A stretch of DNA of 64,000 nt from Deinandra increscens subsp. villosa (lineage: Eukaryota; Streptophyta; Magnoliopsida; Asterales; Asteraceae). Under the pieces are notes generated by a model. The model was given only the letters and a program-made list of their open reading frames with translations. It was not told the origin of the DNA and did not search any database. Positions within the stretch are counted from its first letter, which is position 1. Each line of letters opens with the position of its first letter. The position numbers and the translations under genes were made by a program. The DNA lies in assembly GCA_039602395.1 (NCBI GenBank), contig JBCNJP010000017.1, positions 94,898,713-94,962,712 on the forward strand, given 5' to 3'. Positions 11,244 to 23,965 of this stretch are shown here, in pieces.

Positions 11244-14200
11244 GTCCGAGAAAGTCTTTGCGATGTGTAACTGCCCGGATGGGGACCGGGTGAAGTATGC
11301 CACTGGCACTTTGGAGGATTCCGCGCTAACTTGGTGGAATTCTCAGATTCAGATGTTGGGACTGAATGAAGCTAACGCCATGACATGGTAGGAATTCAAA
11401 GAAGCTCTCATGGAGGTATATTGTCCTCGTGACCAAGTTCAAAGATTAGAGGTCGAGTTTGCAAGCTCCAAGATGGAGGGTTCCGAGATAGAGGAATATA
11501 CCACCCGCTACCAAGCATATTCCCGACTTTGCCCAACAATGGTGGATGCAGAATATAAGCGGATTGAGCTGTATGTGGAAGGGCTGGCCCCACAGATCAA
11601 AGGGATGGTGACAGCATCTACTCCCGTTTATGTGCGACAGGCAATCCGACTGGCGCACAAGTTAACTGATCAGGCCGTGGCCCAAGGGCTGTTGCCACCA
11701 AGGAAAGTCCCAAAGGTGGCTCTAGACGGGAAAAGGCAGCGAGAAGAAGAGTCGAGCAACCCTGCAACTCCTGGCAACAACACTGGGAGGTATTCAAACT
11801 CCCAGAATCAGAACAGGAAAATTGACAACTCCAAGGGGAGCCATGGGAATACCGGTGGTGGCAACAACCAAAACCGCCAAGGTAGCAGCGGGCAAGGCGC
11901 TAGCGGGTATAAAGGAAAGTTACCCTACTGCAGCAAGTGTAGCAAGCACCACAATGGTGAATGTAGCCGGCCAGTCTGTGAGAGATGTGGAAAATCGGGG
12001 CATCTTGCCAAGAATTGTCGGGGTGAACTACTCAACCGGGCCAAGCAGAACACTGAAGGCCCCCGTGGATGTTATGAATGTGGGAAACCCGAGCACATGA
12101 AGAAGGACTGCCCTCAACTGAAGAAAGGTGCCAACAATAACAACAACAACAACAATGGTGGTGGTAATGGCAACGGGGGAAATGGTGGTCGCGGACGTGC
12201 GTTTGTCATGGGTTCCGGTGAAGCGAAGGATGATGCTAACGTGATTACTGGTAAGTTTCTCCTCAACAACTACTTTGCGAATGTGTTATTTGATTCTGGT
12301 GCCGAGAAAAGTTTCATTTCAACTAAGTTTTGCAAATTGATAAAGGCCAAGACGGAACCCCTAGGAGCTAAATACACTGTTGAATTAGCTAACGGTAAGC
12401 TTGTCGATGCAACACATATAGTCAAGGATTGTACCTTAGAACTCTCAGGTCATAAGTTCGACATAGATTTGATGCCTTTCACAATCGGTAGCTTCGACGT
12501 AATTATTGGTATGGACTGGTTGTCCATGCACCACGCAGAACTCATCTGTCGAGAAAAAGTCATACGTATTCCCTCCGCAAACGGAGAAGTACTCTCGATT
12601 CAGGGTGAAAAGGGAGGTACTGTCTCCGGAATCATATCTTACCTCAAGGCACAGAAGTACCTTCGGAAAGGACACGTGGCCGTTCTGGCAACGGTTACGG
12701 ATCAAAGCCTCGTAGAGAAGAAAATTGAAGATTTTCCGATAGTTCGTGATTTCCCCGATGTGTTCCCGGAAGAATTACCTGGACTACCTCCACATAGACA
12801 AGTCGAGTTCGGAATCGACCTTGTCCCCGGTGCAGCTCCGGTTGCCCGAGCTCCGTACCGTTTAGCGGTGAACGAATTACATGAGTTATCCATTCAACTA
12901 CAAGAGCTGTTAGATAAAGGTTTTATCAGGCCTAGCTAATCGCCATGGGGCGCGCCAGTTTTATTCGTCAAGAAGAAAGACGGGACGTTCAGGATGTGCA
13001 TAGATTACCGCGAGCTCAACAAAGTCACTATTAAGAACCGGTATCCTCTCCCTCGAATCGACGACCTCTTCGACCAACTGCAAGGATCCAGCTACTTCTC
13101 AAAAATCGACTTAAGGTCCGGGTATCATCAACTTAGGGTCCGCGAGGAGGACATTTCAAAGACAGCTTTCCGAACACGCTACGGTCATTACGAGTTCCTA
13201 GTCATGCCCTTCGGCTTAACGAACGCACCGGCGGTGTTCATGGACCTCATGAACCGCGTGTGCAAACCTTACCTAGATCAGTTCGTAATTGTTTTCATCG
13301 ACGACATACTCGTTTACTCAAGGACGAAAGAAGAACACGAGGAACACCTGCGGTTAGTACTAGAGTTGTTAAGGAAGGAGCAACTCTACGCCAAATTCTC
13401 CAAATGTGACTTCTGGATCCGAGAAGTTCAATTTCTGGGCCACATTGTCAACGAGCAAGGTATTCACGTTGACCCAGCCAAAGTAGAGGCGATCAAGAAT
13501 TGGTCTACACCACGAGCACCAACGGAAATTCGACAATTTCTAGGGTTAGCGGGTTACTACCGTCGTTTCATCCAGGGATTCTCTCAGATAGCCCAACCGC
13601 TAACCGCTCTCACGCATAAAGGTGTTCAGTACCGATGGGGTGAAAAAGAAGAAACAACTTTTCAGACCTTGAAAGAAAAACTTTGTACCGCGCCTGTATT
13701 ATCTCTACCCGATGGTGTCGACGACTTCGAGGTCTATTGTGACGCTTCTCTCCAAGGACTTGGATGTGTTTTGATGCAAAGAGGTAAAGTCATCGCTTAC
13801 GGGTCAAGGCAGTTAAAGTCTCACGAAAAGAACTACACAACACATGATCTGGAGTTAGGAGCTGTAGTATTTGCCTTAAAGTTTTGGAGGCACTACCTGT
13901 ACGGTACAAAATGCACGATATTCACCGATCATAAAAGCCTCCAGCATATAATGGGACAAAAAGATCTCAACATGAGACAGCGTAGGTGGATCGAGGTGCT
14001 TAACGACTACGACTTGGCAATAAAGTATCACCCGGGCAAGGCCAACGTTGTGGTCGACGCATTAAGCAGAAAAGAATATGCAAAACCTAGAAGGGTTCGA
14101 GCACTACAACTCACGATCCATGTTGGGTTACCGGATAGAATTCGGGATGCCCAGAAGGAAGCTTTGAAAGAAGAAAACTATGAGGCAGAATCTTTGAACG

Positions 14201-15573
14201 GTGTGGATGGAACATCAGAAGTTAAGTCTGACGGAATACGTTACTACAAGGATCGCATTTGGGTGCCTCTTCACGGAAATCTTCGAGAGCTGGTGATGGA
14301 CGAAGCTCACAAGTCTCGATATTCGGTCCATCCCGGTTCGGATAAAATGTACCAAGACCTGAAAGGACTATACTGGTGGCCCAAGATGAAAGCTGACATT
14401 GCTACCTATGTCAGCAAGTGTTTAACATGCTCGAAGGTCAAAGTAGAACATCGTAAGCCTCCAGGATTACTGCAGCAACCGACGATTCCCAAATGGAAGT
14501 GGGAGGAAATATCCATGGATTTCATCACGGGACTGCCCAGTACGCCTCGTGGAAATGACATGATTTGGGTCATTGTGGATAGATTAACGAAATCCGCCCA
14601 TTTCATAGCCCTCAAGGAAAGTGACAAGACTGACAAGTTAGCACAAATTTACATCGACGAGATCGTCAAGCTCCACGGAGTGCCCTTGTCTATTATCTCC
14701 GATCGAGACCCCAGATTCGCTTCACACTTATGGAGATCACTACAATCAGCCTTAGGTACTCGTTTGGATATGAGTACCGCGTACCATCCGCAGACAGATG
14801 GCCAAACTGAACGCACAATCCAGACCCTCGAGGATATGCTCCGAGCATGTGTAATGGATTTTGGAAAGAACTGGGAAACTCACTTGGCACTGGTCAAGTT
14901 CTCCTACAACAATAACTACCATTCCAGTATTGGAGCCGCTCCCTTTGAGGCTCTCTATGGACGAAAGTGTAGATCACCGGTCTGTTGGGCTGAAATCGGT
15001 GATAGTCAACTTACTGGACCCGAGATGGTGTACGAAACGACTGAAAGAATTGTGCAAATTAGAGACCATATGAAAGCTGCAAGAGACCGACAAAAGAGTT
15101 ATGCAGAAAAACGTAGAAGGCCATTAGAATTCGAGGTTGGCGACCGTGTTCTGTTGAAAGTCTCGCCTTGGAAAGGTGTTATGCGTTTTGGGAAGCGCGG
15201 GAAGTTGAACCCTCGCTACCTAGGACCATTCCTGATAACCGAGAAGATTGGGACGGTGGCATATCGGTTGGACTTGCCACCAGAATTAGACGGGGTGCAT
15301 AATGTGTTTCACGTTTCCAACTTGAAAAAGTGTCTGGCGGATGATACTTTAATAGTTCCATTGGAAGAAATCCACATCGACGAACAACACCGATTTGTAG
15401 AACAACCTGTGGAGATTATGGGACGTGAGCAGAAAACGCTAAAGCGTAGCAAGATCCCAATTATCAAAGTTAGATGGCAATCGAAACGTGGACCGGAGTT
15501 CACATGGGAACGAGAAGACCAGATGCGAAAGAAATATCCTCACCTGTTCGATCAAGCCTCTTCATCAACCTAA
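11244..15573 (+). pseudogene. Tekay gag-pol polyprotein with chromodomain
   Basis: One continuous frame encodes, in order: capsid (ALTWWNSQIQ, then FASSKMEGSEIEEYTTRY); CCHC zinc knuckles CERCGKSGHLAKNC and CYECGKPEHMKKDC; aspartic protease LFDSGAEKSFI; RT with MCIDYRELN and FIDDILVYS; RNase H with VYCDASLQGLGCVL and FTDHKSLQHI; integrase with the HPGSDKMYQDL zinc region and DRDPRFAS plus PQTDGQTER of the DDE core; and a C-terminal chromodomain (VRWQSKRGPEFTWEREDQM). Stops in frame at 11389-11391 (TAG, in capsid) and 12937-12939 (TAA, just before the RT) make it a pseudogene. The frame is otherwise open for 4.3 kb. The N-terminus lies in or beyond the assembly gap. Chromodomains of this type steer integration to marked chromatin. 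Confidence 0.95.
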
Positions 15574-15610
15574 GGTAACCATTTAATTTTCGGGACGAAA
15601 ATTCTTTAAC

Positions 15611-15620
15611 ATGGGGAGGC
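15611..15620 (+). promoter_or_regulatory. Polypurine tract, Tekay element
   Basis: ATGGGGAGGC abuts the 3' LTR and would prime plus-strand DNA synthesis. Confidence 0.75.
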
Positions 15621-18227
15621 TGTGACAACCGTCACTTCCCGAGTTAACCCCGTTAACTTTCTCCGTTAGTGCTGTTAGTTCCATTAGCAAAACCGAGACC
15701 CGTTATGTGATTACTGTATGTTATATATGTTTGCGTGCTAGGTGATGTAAATAACTTGTTTCGTGTTTTCGTTTCGTGTTATGTCGTGTAATTTGAAGAT
15801 TTCGCGTTTTCGGGTCAAACCGGGACTTCGCGCGAAATCTAAATATTTTGTGTAAATCTTAACTTTATCGATTCCCGACTAAATCTAGCATGATAAATGA
15901 GTTAAAAATGTTTAAAAACATTTTTAGAAACTTTGTTTTAAAATTCTAGTTAAAAACCCCATTTAATTAAAAGTTTGCTAGTTATGTTAAAAAGGGAACT
16001 TGAGGGGCTCATCAAAATCTCCTACTTCCCCTTCTCTTTCCCCATTCACGCATCAGATTCATCTCCCCCCCTCCCCCCTTCTTCACGGCGACGCACACAC
16101 ACACACATACACTCCCAATTTTTCTTAAATCAAGCATATAGGAAGAAGATTTTGAGGTTCTCAAGCTTCTACAAGGCTCAAGTGGGCATCATCTTCCTTC
16201 CTCCTCCTCAAATCCGCGATTTTTCTTCTTGATTTGTAAGCCCTAACTTTTTAAAATTTGAAATTGGATGTTGCATGTGTATTGATTCATGTTTAGGTGC
16301 TAAATGGGGTAGTTTAAGCTTAGGATTCAAGTTTTTGAAGGGGTTATGTTGACTTTCATTTTCGGGTCAGATTTGAAATGGGTTCAATTCTGGAAATTTC
16401 TCATCTATAAGCTTGTGCTATGTGTTCTTGAGGTGGACATCATGTCTGGTTATGATTTGGGAGCAATGTGTTTGTATATGCTAGTAATTGATAAGAAATT
16501 GCTATGATTTTGGTGTGTTTATGCTATGAACTTGTAAGGACCAGAATTCATGTGCTATGGTGCTTATAATTGTGTTAGTGTGCGATTTGTAGTCATGTGG
16601 TAGCATAGGAATTGAGTTTTGAGAATTTGGTAAACACCCATTTTCCATCAGCTTTGACCAGAATTTTTGGTCAACTTGTGACAGCCATAACTTACTCAAT
16701 TTTGATTGAAACTGATTGATTCTTTTTCTCTAGTAAAGTAGGATGTCTTAGCTTTACAACGGCTACTCGCACACTTTCTAAAACCTTCGTTTGGTCACCC
16801 AAACTGCTGTTACAAAACTGGTATGCAAAGCTGTTAAGAAACTTAAAAAGTAGATTTTCCAAACGGGTCGGACATGTAAACCTTAGTATATTGAGGTGTT
16901 TGCTATTTGGAATTGTGGTATATATATTAAGTGTAGGATCTGGAGCGTTTGAAGTTTAAAACCCAAAATTTGAGTGAGTTATGCCATTTTCAAATTTTCA
17001 TAAACTAGTTAACTTTATGCAAAATGGGTCAACTTGCAATATGCATAACTTCTTTGTTATTTAATGTTTTTGAGTGATTCTTTTTGCAACAAGTCATGTT
17101 TAACAAGTAGTTTAAGCCTGCAAAATTTAAGATCCTAACTCCTAAGTATGTAGATTTTGACTATGCTACTAGTATGAGAGTTGGAGTTGACTTTCCAAGT
17201 CAACTTTGACCAAAATTGCAAATCCTTGAATTTCTCTCAATATGAGACTTGTGTGTGCTTTGTTTGACTTGTGTGGCTATATGAAACATGTTTAGGAGCT
17301 AAGATTGCTATTTTAGTCCTCGCGACACCTCCTAACCCGTTTAGGTCATATTTGCCCGATTAGGTTGATTGTGACCAACCTATTGCTTCTTTTGGCTGAG
17401 TACCAGTGCCCCCTCAGGTGAGTTCATTAATATATGTTGCTATGTCCATTCAGGGACGATAGCGCGCAACGGTAAGGTATTTCTTACTAAGTAAACTTTT
17501 CCGACCAAATATCATATGTATCATTGAATTGATTGTTAAACTTCAAAAGTCCTTACATTCGGACCGTTAATATAGAATAGCTAGGTGATGTTGAGTAGTA
17601 CTACTAGGGATTGACACCCCCGCCCAGCGGTGCACGGGATGCACCAACCCGACTGGCGGTCGGACTGGGACCAATGTTAGCCTACCCTTCGTGGTCTTTC
17701 AAGACACGGGAAGGCAAATCCGTAGGTAATCCCTATACATTGTCAGCTTCGGTTGCGAACAATTCAAATGTGCATAAATTAGGCTAGCTACCTACGATAT
17801 GGAAAATTTTACAGGTCTTATGATATTGATTGTGTTGTACCTGTCTTTGATCATAAAAATTTAGGTCTACTTGTGACGGGTAGACCGCTTAGTGAACTCA
17901 CCAGCCTTGGCTAACACTTGATTGTTGAATGCTTTTCAGGTCGCTAGGAGGATCATCGTGGGCATGGGCAGCGGCAGTACTGAATTATGCTTTTGGATTG
18001 AAATCTGTATTTTCAAACATCTAAACAAATCATTTTTGTAAAAACCATAACTGTGAACTTGTTTTATGCTTCCGCTTAACTGTTAACTCCTTTTGGTCTG
18101 TAATTACTGCTTTCTATTACCTATTATCACTCTGTTGTGGTTTGTTTGTGACTGAAGTCTGGGATCCTGGTCTGGATCATACCCCCACGCGGTTATACTC
18201 CGTTAGGTGGAAATTGGGGGTGTGACA
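15621..18227 (+). repeat. 3' LTR of the Tekay element
   Basis: 2,607 bp, near-identical to 3379-5984, with the same TG/CA ends and the CATTA duplication immediately after. Scattered single-base differences mark time since insertion. Confidence 0.93.
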
Positions 18228-18232
18228 CATTA

Positions 18233-20853
18233 CACATAACAATTAACGAAAAAAAAACTTGGTAGGAAGCTGGTAATAAAAAAACACAGAGAACAACATA
18301 CAACAATTAATCCCCCCCCCCCCCCCCGGCGTATGCATCAATTTCAAACAATTCAAGATGAAGCAATTACTCTATTCTGGGGGCAGGAAGCTGCTAATAA
18401 ACGATGTTGTTTCAAATGAAAATCATTGATTAATTGATGCCACGGATGAGAAAAGGGCAATTACTTACAAGGAATCTGCATCAATGCGGCGTATTATAAA
18501 CACATGTAGATACATCACATTTGCTCGCAAAAGATATATCAACATATGCTTGAAATAAAATGTTGCTGATCCACATAGTGATCTGTATTATTTATCAAAA
18601 TATCAAATTGCCAAATCAGCACAAAGGGGTCATGTTGGGTCATACTGGTCATATAAATTAAAAAAATAGTTTGAAAGGAAACAAATCTTATGTCTCCCAA
18701 AGTGTATGTACAATGAATGAACATTCTACATGCATCATATAATCTAAAATCTATCCTCAAAGTTAACAGATGATTTATAATCTTGATTTTTGTTATAAAA
18801 AAAAGTAGGATGAGATGACATAAATAGTTGAGTCTTTAAATGTTGCAATTTTTATACCTGGTCTTCATAAGCACTAAAACTCATAGCACATGATCAGATA
18901 TCTATAATAGTCTATTCACTAAGTGAATAAAATTCTTACTGAAATGACGTTTATATCTTGCTGATAAAGATCTCTAACTATTGTTCTGTTTCTTTCTCGC
19001 ATCTTCAATGTGAAACACAATCTTTGTTGGTTTTTCCTTTCGATAGGTTGATTTCCACTCATTGCCTAGAAGCTGAAAAGTGGAATAGTAATGGGATTAG
19101 GTATGCGGGTAAGGTGTTTATGAATGTGAAAAGAATGGGGAAGCTATGTATCTGTTTGCCGTTCTAGCCGAACTCAGTTGTAATTGGATATAAATACATG
19201 GTAAGAAAATAAAAAGCTCATTATGAAAAGGACAAACAAAATAGTTTAATAATAAAAAAGATCTGCAAAATGTGGACATCACATGGTAAGAAAATAAAAA
19301 GCTCATTGGACTATTGTAAACATGTATGATGTTATACTATGGGATGGATATTTGGATCTTGTGTGGTTTGATAACTAGGGCCAAAAAGATCATAGGTTTA
19401 CTTAATAAAACAAAGTATGCAGATTGGTTGTAGAGTGGAATGTAACGGATTTTAGTAACCTATTTTATTTTTAACATCTGGTAATTATACTAATGTCTTG
19501 GTCACTTCCTCCACCAACCCAGTGGGCTATATTGTGCAAAAATATGATTTAAAAGACGAATAAAATGTTTTCCAATAAGATCAAAGTAACAAAATTGACC
19601 TATCATGTCATTTAAAGTTTCTTTGCTTGGTGATCTAGTTGTTGATCCGATAGCATGCTATGACATTAGGTTCTGCATTAATCAATGGACTCATCAATAA
19701 TCCCCACATGAACAACATCCATCTCTAAAATGGTGAAACCTGCTTAAATCCCTGACTATGTTTTAGAAAAAGTTGGGCACTGGTTCCTTAGTGGCCAACG
19801 ATATGCAACTAACAAGCCCAAATAAGCAATAATATTAAATCAGTATCATCTGTATAGTTGGATTAATTTATAGCGCATTCCCGTGATACTTGAAACTCTA
19901 TAACAAAACTAACCCATTATATATGCTTGATTTATGGGAAATAATAAAACCTTCAAGAGAGCAGATCGGCGAGTCCTTTCAAACTGGCGAGCGTGTCGAA
20001 TCTTCTTCAAAACATACTTAAAACTCCCTTAAACTGGCCTTAAGATCCAATTCCAACTGCAATTTCTCCACCTGCAACAACAAAAAGAAAACTAAACCAC
20101 TATGGAATGCAAATCTTTAAATACTTCAAGAAAACCGATCTCATTGCATAAAAACCTGCTTCCCTAGCTCGTGGGATCCTATATGAGCCTTTTGGATCTA
20201 CTCCTTGACATCTGAAGATCCTTTAACCTATAAAAAATACAATAGATTAGTTAACCAAAAAGAGGCAGCAACAATTTCACGCATACCATCAATTACCAAT
20301 AAACTGTTAAATACCCTTTATCGTATCAGTGAACAGAGAAAGGGGTGGGGGGAGGGTGGAAACGGGAAAAAGATCGAGCAGTTTGAGACCTTGACGAGGG
20401 TGGATGAGGTGACGTACCTGAAATGGTCGTCCACGTTCATAGTGATGACACTGCCGTCGGACTTGAGACCTGGACGAGGGTGGAGGAAGTACAGGATTTG
20501 GAGCTTGGCGTTAGAAATTTGGCTGAGATTAGGTCGCCGATTGCGATTAGGTCGTCGGCGTTAGAGACCTGGACGAGGGTGGAGGAAGTAGAGGAACCGT
20601 CGGACCAGATTAGGTCAACGATTGCGATTAGGTCGTCGGCGTTAGAGAACTGGACGAAGGTGGAGCTTGGCGTTTGGAATTAGGGCTGATTGCCATTTGG
20701 AGTTGTGAAAAGTAGATAAGGGGCGGGAAAAATTAGGGCAAAAGTTTTGGGGGAAATTTTTGGGCGGGAATAAAATTATAAAACGACGGTAATTCTTGAC
20801 ACCCGCATTTCAAGTGTACCCCGTGTTTTTTTTTTGTTATATGACACTAATTT
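18233..20853. other. CACTA interior, right part
   Basis: CACTA sequence between the Tekay and solo-LTR insertions. It starts with AT-rich DNA carrying a run of 16 C (18312-18327). A 23-nt direct repeat containing GGTAAGAAAATAAAAAGC occurs near 19200 and 19285. I recognise no gene in 18233-19960. Exon-like minus-strand blocks lie in 19990-20700 and are listed separately. CACTA subterminal motifs reappear from about 20795 and continue past the solo LTR. Confidence 0.6.
19990..20700 (-). pseudogene. Possible captured exons of an unknown host gene
   Basis: Minus-strand blocks with splice-like borders. One block (about 20475-20420) reads LKSDGSVITMNVDDHF and ends in a donor-like AG|GTACGT. A second (about 20225-20165) includes DVKE, stop, IQKAHIGSHELGKQ. 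A third (about 20076-20000), after TTGTTGTTGCAG, reads VEKLQLELDLKASLREF then KYVLKKIRHARQFERTRR, coiled-coil-like. The most 5' part (20455-20690) contains duplicated GGACGAGGGTGGAGGAAGTA and GCGATTAGGTCGTCGGCGTT segments. I do not recognise the gene. The blocks could be upstream exons of the same donor locus or a separate capture. Stops show it is not functional. Confidence 0.4.
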
Positions 20854-23210
20854 TGTAACACCCCAACCCGAGTAGGGCTGACGTGTCGCTCATACAGTAA
20901 ACAGAGATAGCAACAATCCAAAAATACTTAGTAAAATACTTAAAATCCAAAAATCCAGGTTTTTAAACGAAAACATGTTGAGTTCCAAGAAAGAAAATAA
21001 GTTAAAATAAATAAAGTTTTAAGAAACTCTTCCACTTTTCTCTCCTAATCAGTTTTACTCTCTCTTGATCTCTTTCCCCTTATCCCCAGAAGTACCTGTC
21101 ATAAAATAAAGAAGACAAAAGAAAAGGAAACGGCTGAGCCAAAAATTGCTCAGTAACGGTGAAACAATAGCAGTACAATGTCACAATGAGGATAAAACAA
21201 ATATACGACTCAGAAGAAATAAATGAGACGTATCAATAAGGAAATACCCATTCGAGCCAGTAACACTAACAGTAACAATATGTACATTGGCTGCAGCCCT
21301 AATGTACCAGTAATGTGATATGGGAGTGTGGGCACACACACCTAACCAATTCACCAAATAACAGTAATTTTCCTAGGATCGATCCATACGCCTCTAATTA
21401 ACTAACTAGTGCAGCAACTTAGCACCTCATTAACTACTTCGAGACGCCGTGGCTAATCGCTCTGCCACAGATAGAGCACGTCAAAAGGTGCCACAATTGA
21501 CGCCCTATGGTCCCCATAGGTGGATGTGCTCGGGTATTGAGGCCAAATAAAACGGTCACATATGCAAGTAAATATATAAAAGTCTCTATAACCTTAACTC
21601 TAAGGTTTGTAACGATGTCCAAATATAACGGGAACATGCGATAATGAGTACAAAGGGATCTATCCTATCGCATGTAAACAATTTCAATAAAACAGTACGG
21701 TGCAATGTAACGATATTCAATGAAAACGGTATGACACTAATCATTCGATAAGGCAAATACAATAATTCCACTTTGAAGCAATGAATTACGAACTCAACAA
21801 AAACAAATAAAGAAGCTACGAGGGAAGGGTCGAAAAACCGCACCTTAGCTATTAAGCGAAAAGAACAATTTCAAGGTAATGCTATGCCGGCCTTAAATAT
21901 CATGAGGACCTACAGTTAATTTTGTTTCAACTTGTATTTGTTAAATTTTAACCACGTAGCATCTTAATATAAACCTCTTTGATAAAAAGCTTATTTTATG
22001 GTATTTGAATAAGATCCGCTGATAACTTATTTAGTATAAACCCATAATTTTGTTGATGATGCTTTATATAGTTCCATTAAAACGTTTAGAAAGCTTTACG
22101 ATGACTTCTTTACTAGTTCAATACTTTGTATAAAATAGTTCACATAATGTTTTTAAGTACTAAAAAAAAAAATTAGACACAGTGTGTCTACTGGGGTTTT
22201 CGTGAGTTACCAACCCAAGTGAAAATACCTTTGCTAAATGCTTACAAGTCCTAATTATACTCATATCAGTAGTTTTAAAAAACTTCGCAAATACATGCCA
22301 AAGCGTGATAAGAATCCAATGTATTTCTTTAGGTAGATACGTGAAGCCCTACTTCCCATTTAAAACCCACCACCATTTACAAGACATAACTCAATTTGCA
22401 GGTCTATAACTCCTTTCAAAATTCTTAACTGTTCGACACAAATTACTTATGGGTGGTTTAGTTCGTACCTTACTAACGGAGGAGGATGGAAACACAAGTC
22501 GGATAGAATCGCCAGATTGAAGCTTGTGGATGCAGGATCAGTTGCTATGGTGGTGCGTCTACGATCGGGGATACACGTATGGCGGTTCTGTAGTGGAATA
22601 ATTAACGAACAGGGGCAAACTGGCTGCTTACGCATGACGTTTCATGATTGTTTTAGGCAGATTGCCGGTTACGAACCACTGAGATCGAGAGAAACGGAGG
22701 TTTAGAAGCCGGTGATTTGAGAACGTTTTTAACAAGTTACCAAGTCGCGAGACAAGGAAATCAAATGGAGTTACCTTGAGTCCGATTCAATGTCGTCAAT
22801 CGTTTCCGTCTCGCCGATCTCGTGGCTGTTCAGGTTTTGTACGAAGACCAACAGGGTGGCGAGCGGCGGTGCAGTGGTGCAGGTCGGTGTTTCAACGGCT
22901 GGGATTCCGGTTATGTTCGTGAGATTTGAATATATATAGATGAAGAAACGAGTTGTTTGATGGGGTTTTAAGATGAGTAGTTCCGATTTGTGATCAATGG
23001 CCCAACGAAACCGGAAGTTTAGTTCGAATGACATGAGGATAACGATAGATTGAATTTGGAAAAGAATCAATCTCGGTGACGGAAATTTTAAAAAAAAAAA
23101 ATAAAATAAAATAAAATAAAACGTCCACAAAGGAGATGGAAATTACCAGCACTTCACGTGATCATTATTATTATCCATTTATTTAATTTAATTAATTGTC
23201 GGGTATTTCA
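20854..23210 (-). repeat. Solo LTR (2,357 bp) with target-site duplication
   Basis: Starts TGTAACACCCC and ends GGGTATTTCA, an imperfect inverted pair, flanked by AATTT (20849-20853 and 23211-23215). The flanking CACTA sequence rejoins smoothly (GACACTAATTT | TATGACGG). No internal region, primer site or second LTR is present, so it is what remains after LTR-LTR recombination. A TATATATAG-type box near 22930 on the reverse strand suggests minus orientation. The reading frame at 22771-23130 (-) covers the promoter zone and is not a gene. The parent family is not identified, though a TGTAACACCCC start is common in Gypsy LTRs. Confidence 0.82.
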
Positions 23211-23355
23211 AATTTTATGACGGATAAAAATGCGCGTCATTTAACATTAGAATTTCTCAAATTACGACAGATTTTTTATGACACGCGTTATTGCGCGTCA
23301 TAAAATAGCGAGCGTCATCGTTTGCGTGTCAAGGAAGGCCCTGTTTCTAGTAGTG
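23211..23355. repeat. CACTA right terminus and subterminal repeats
   Basis: Contains TGCGCGTCA and TGACACGCG motifs in both orientations. Ends with an inverted terminus that matches the left end over roughly 30 bp with mismatches (GCCTTyCTTGAC shared), finishing CTAGTAGTG followed by the AGA duplication. Confidence 0.88.
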
Positions 23356-23965
23356 AGAAGAAGAAATATCTTATATGTCTAATGAGCCTTATGCTCAAGT
23401 GGTGGGTAGTCTTATGCTTTCAATAGTACGCACCAGGCCAGATCTTAGCTATGGTGTCAGTGTTGTGAGGAGGTATTTGTCTAGGCCTGGGAAGTTACAC
23501 TGAAATGTAGTGAAATGTAAGAATATGTAGATTCGGATTATGCAAAGGATCTAGATAAGTATAGATCTGTTACTAGGTATGCTTTTATGTTGCAGGGAAA
23601 TTTGGTAACCTGGAAAGCAACTTTACAATCAATTGTGGCTTTATTAAGTACTTAGGCAAAATATATAGCTTTGACTAAGGCAGTCAAAGAAGGGCTATGG
23701 CTAACTGGTTTCTGTAAGGAGCTGGGAGTTCAGTTGAAGAAAAATAGGATAAGGTGTGATAACCAAAGTGCTTTAGCTTTATCTAGATATGGTGTCTTTC
23801 AACCGAACACCTATGTTAGATATCATTTCATAAGAGAGGTTATCAACAAACGAGAAGTGCTGGTTGATTATGTGGAACAGAGAATAACTGGGCAGAGGTT
23901 TTCACTAAACCTCTACCAATTGCTAAATTTTCTAAATGCTTGAGTTCTTTTAGAATTGGATAGTG
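23356..23965 (+). pseudogene. Copia reverse transcriptase end and RNase H, right half
   Basis: Continues the Copia pol broken at 703. It reads EEISYMSNEPYAQVVGSLML, then VRTRPDLSYGVSVV, YLSRPGKLHW, a frame break near 23503-23520, then DSDYAKDLDKYRSVTRYAF. RNase H follows with AKYIALTKAVKEGLWL and IRCDNQSALALS, and the closing EVFTKPLPIAKF in another frame. Stops (for example within LLST-stop-AKYIAL near 23653) and frameshifts make it dead. It lies directly outside the CACTA end and proves the insertion target. Confidence 0.88.

Larger units (their letters stand above)
3379..18227 (+). mobile_element. Tekay/Del-type chromovirus (Gypsy) LTR retrotransposon
   Basis: The two LTRs (3379-5984 and 15621-18227) begin TGTGACAACC and end GGGTGTGACA, flanked by the 5-bp duplication CATTA (3374-3378 and 18228-18232). 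A primer-binding site complementary to initiator-Met tRNA follows the 5' LTR and a purine tract precedes the 3' LTR. The gag-pol has a C-terminal chromodomain, which places it with chromoviruses, and the long LTRs fit the Tekay/Del clade. It is nested in the CACTA element and is itself interrupted between about 6800 and the assembly gap at 10744-11243. The LTRs differ only sparsely by eye, so insertion was fairly recent, but the polyprotein has two nonsense codons. Confidence 0.93.
707..23355. mobile_element. Non-autonomous CACTA (En/Spm) DNA transposon
   Basis: The left end is CACTACTACAAAAAAAGCC and the right end is the inverse of CACTACTAGAAAC. Both are flanked by the 3-bp duplication AGA (704-706 and 23356-23358). 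CACTACTA-type inverted ends with a 3-bp TSD are diagnostic of the CACTA superfamily. Subterminal zones at both ends are rich in TGACGCGCA/TGCGCGTCA motifs, expected as transposase-binding sites. I find no CACTA transposase, so it is non-autonomous. Removing the nested Tekay (3379-18227) and solo LTR (20854-23210) leaves about 5.4 kb of its own sequence, including host-gene fragments. It lies inside a Copia pol gene, whose two halves rejoin in register when the element and one AGA are removed. Confidence 0.92.

Noticed and set aside
18312..18327. Run of 16 C (and 16 G at 52262-52277) as functional sites
   Set aside because: Simple homopolymers, prone to assembly error; nothing around them suggests a role.
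22771..23130. 119-residue minus-strand frame
   Set aside because: It lies across the promoter region of the solo LTR, is low in complexity (FYFILFYFFF) and has no domain.
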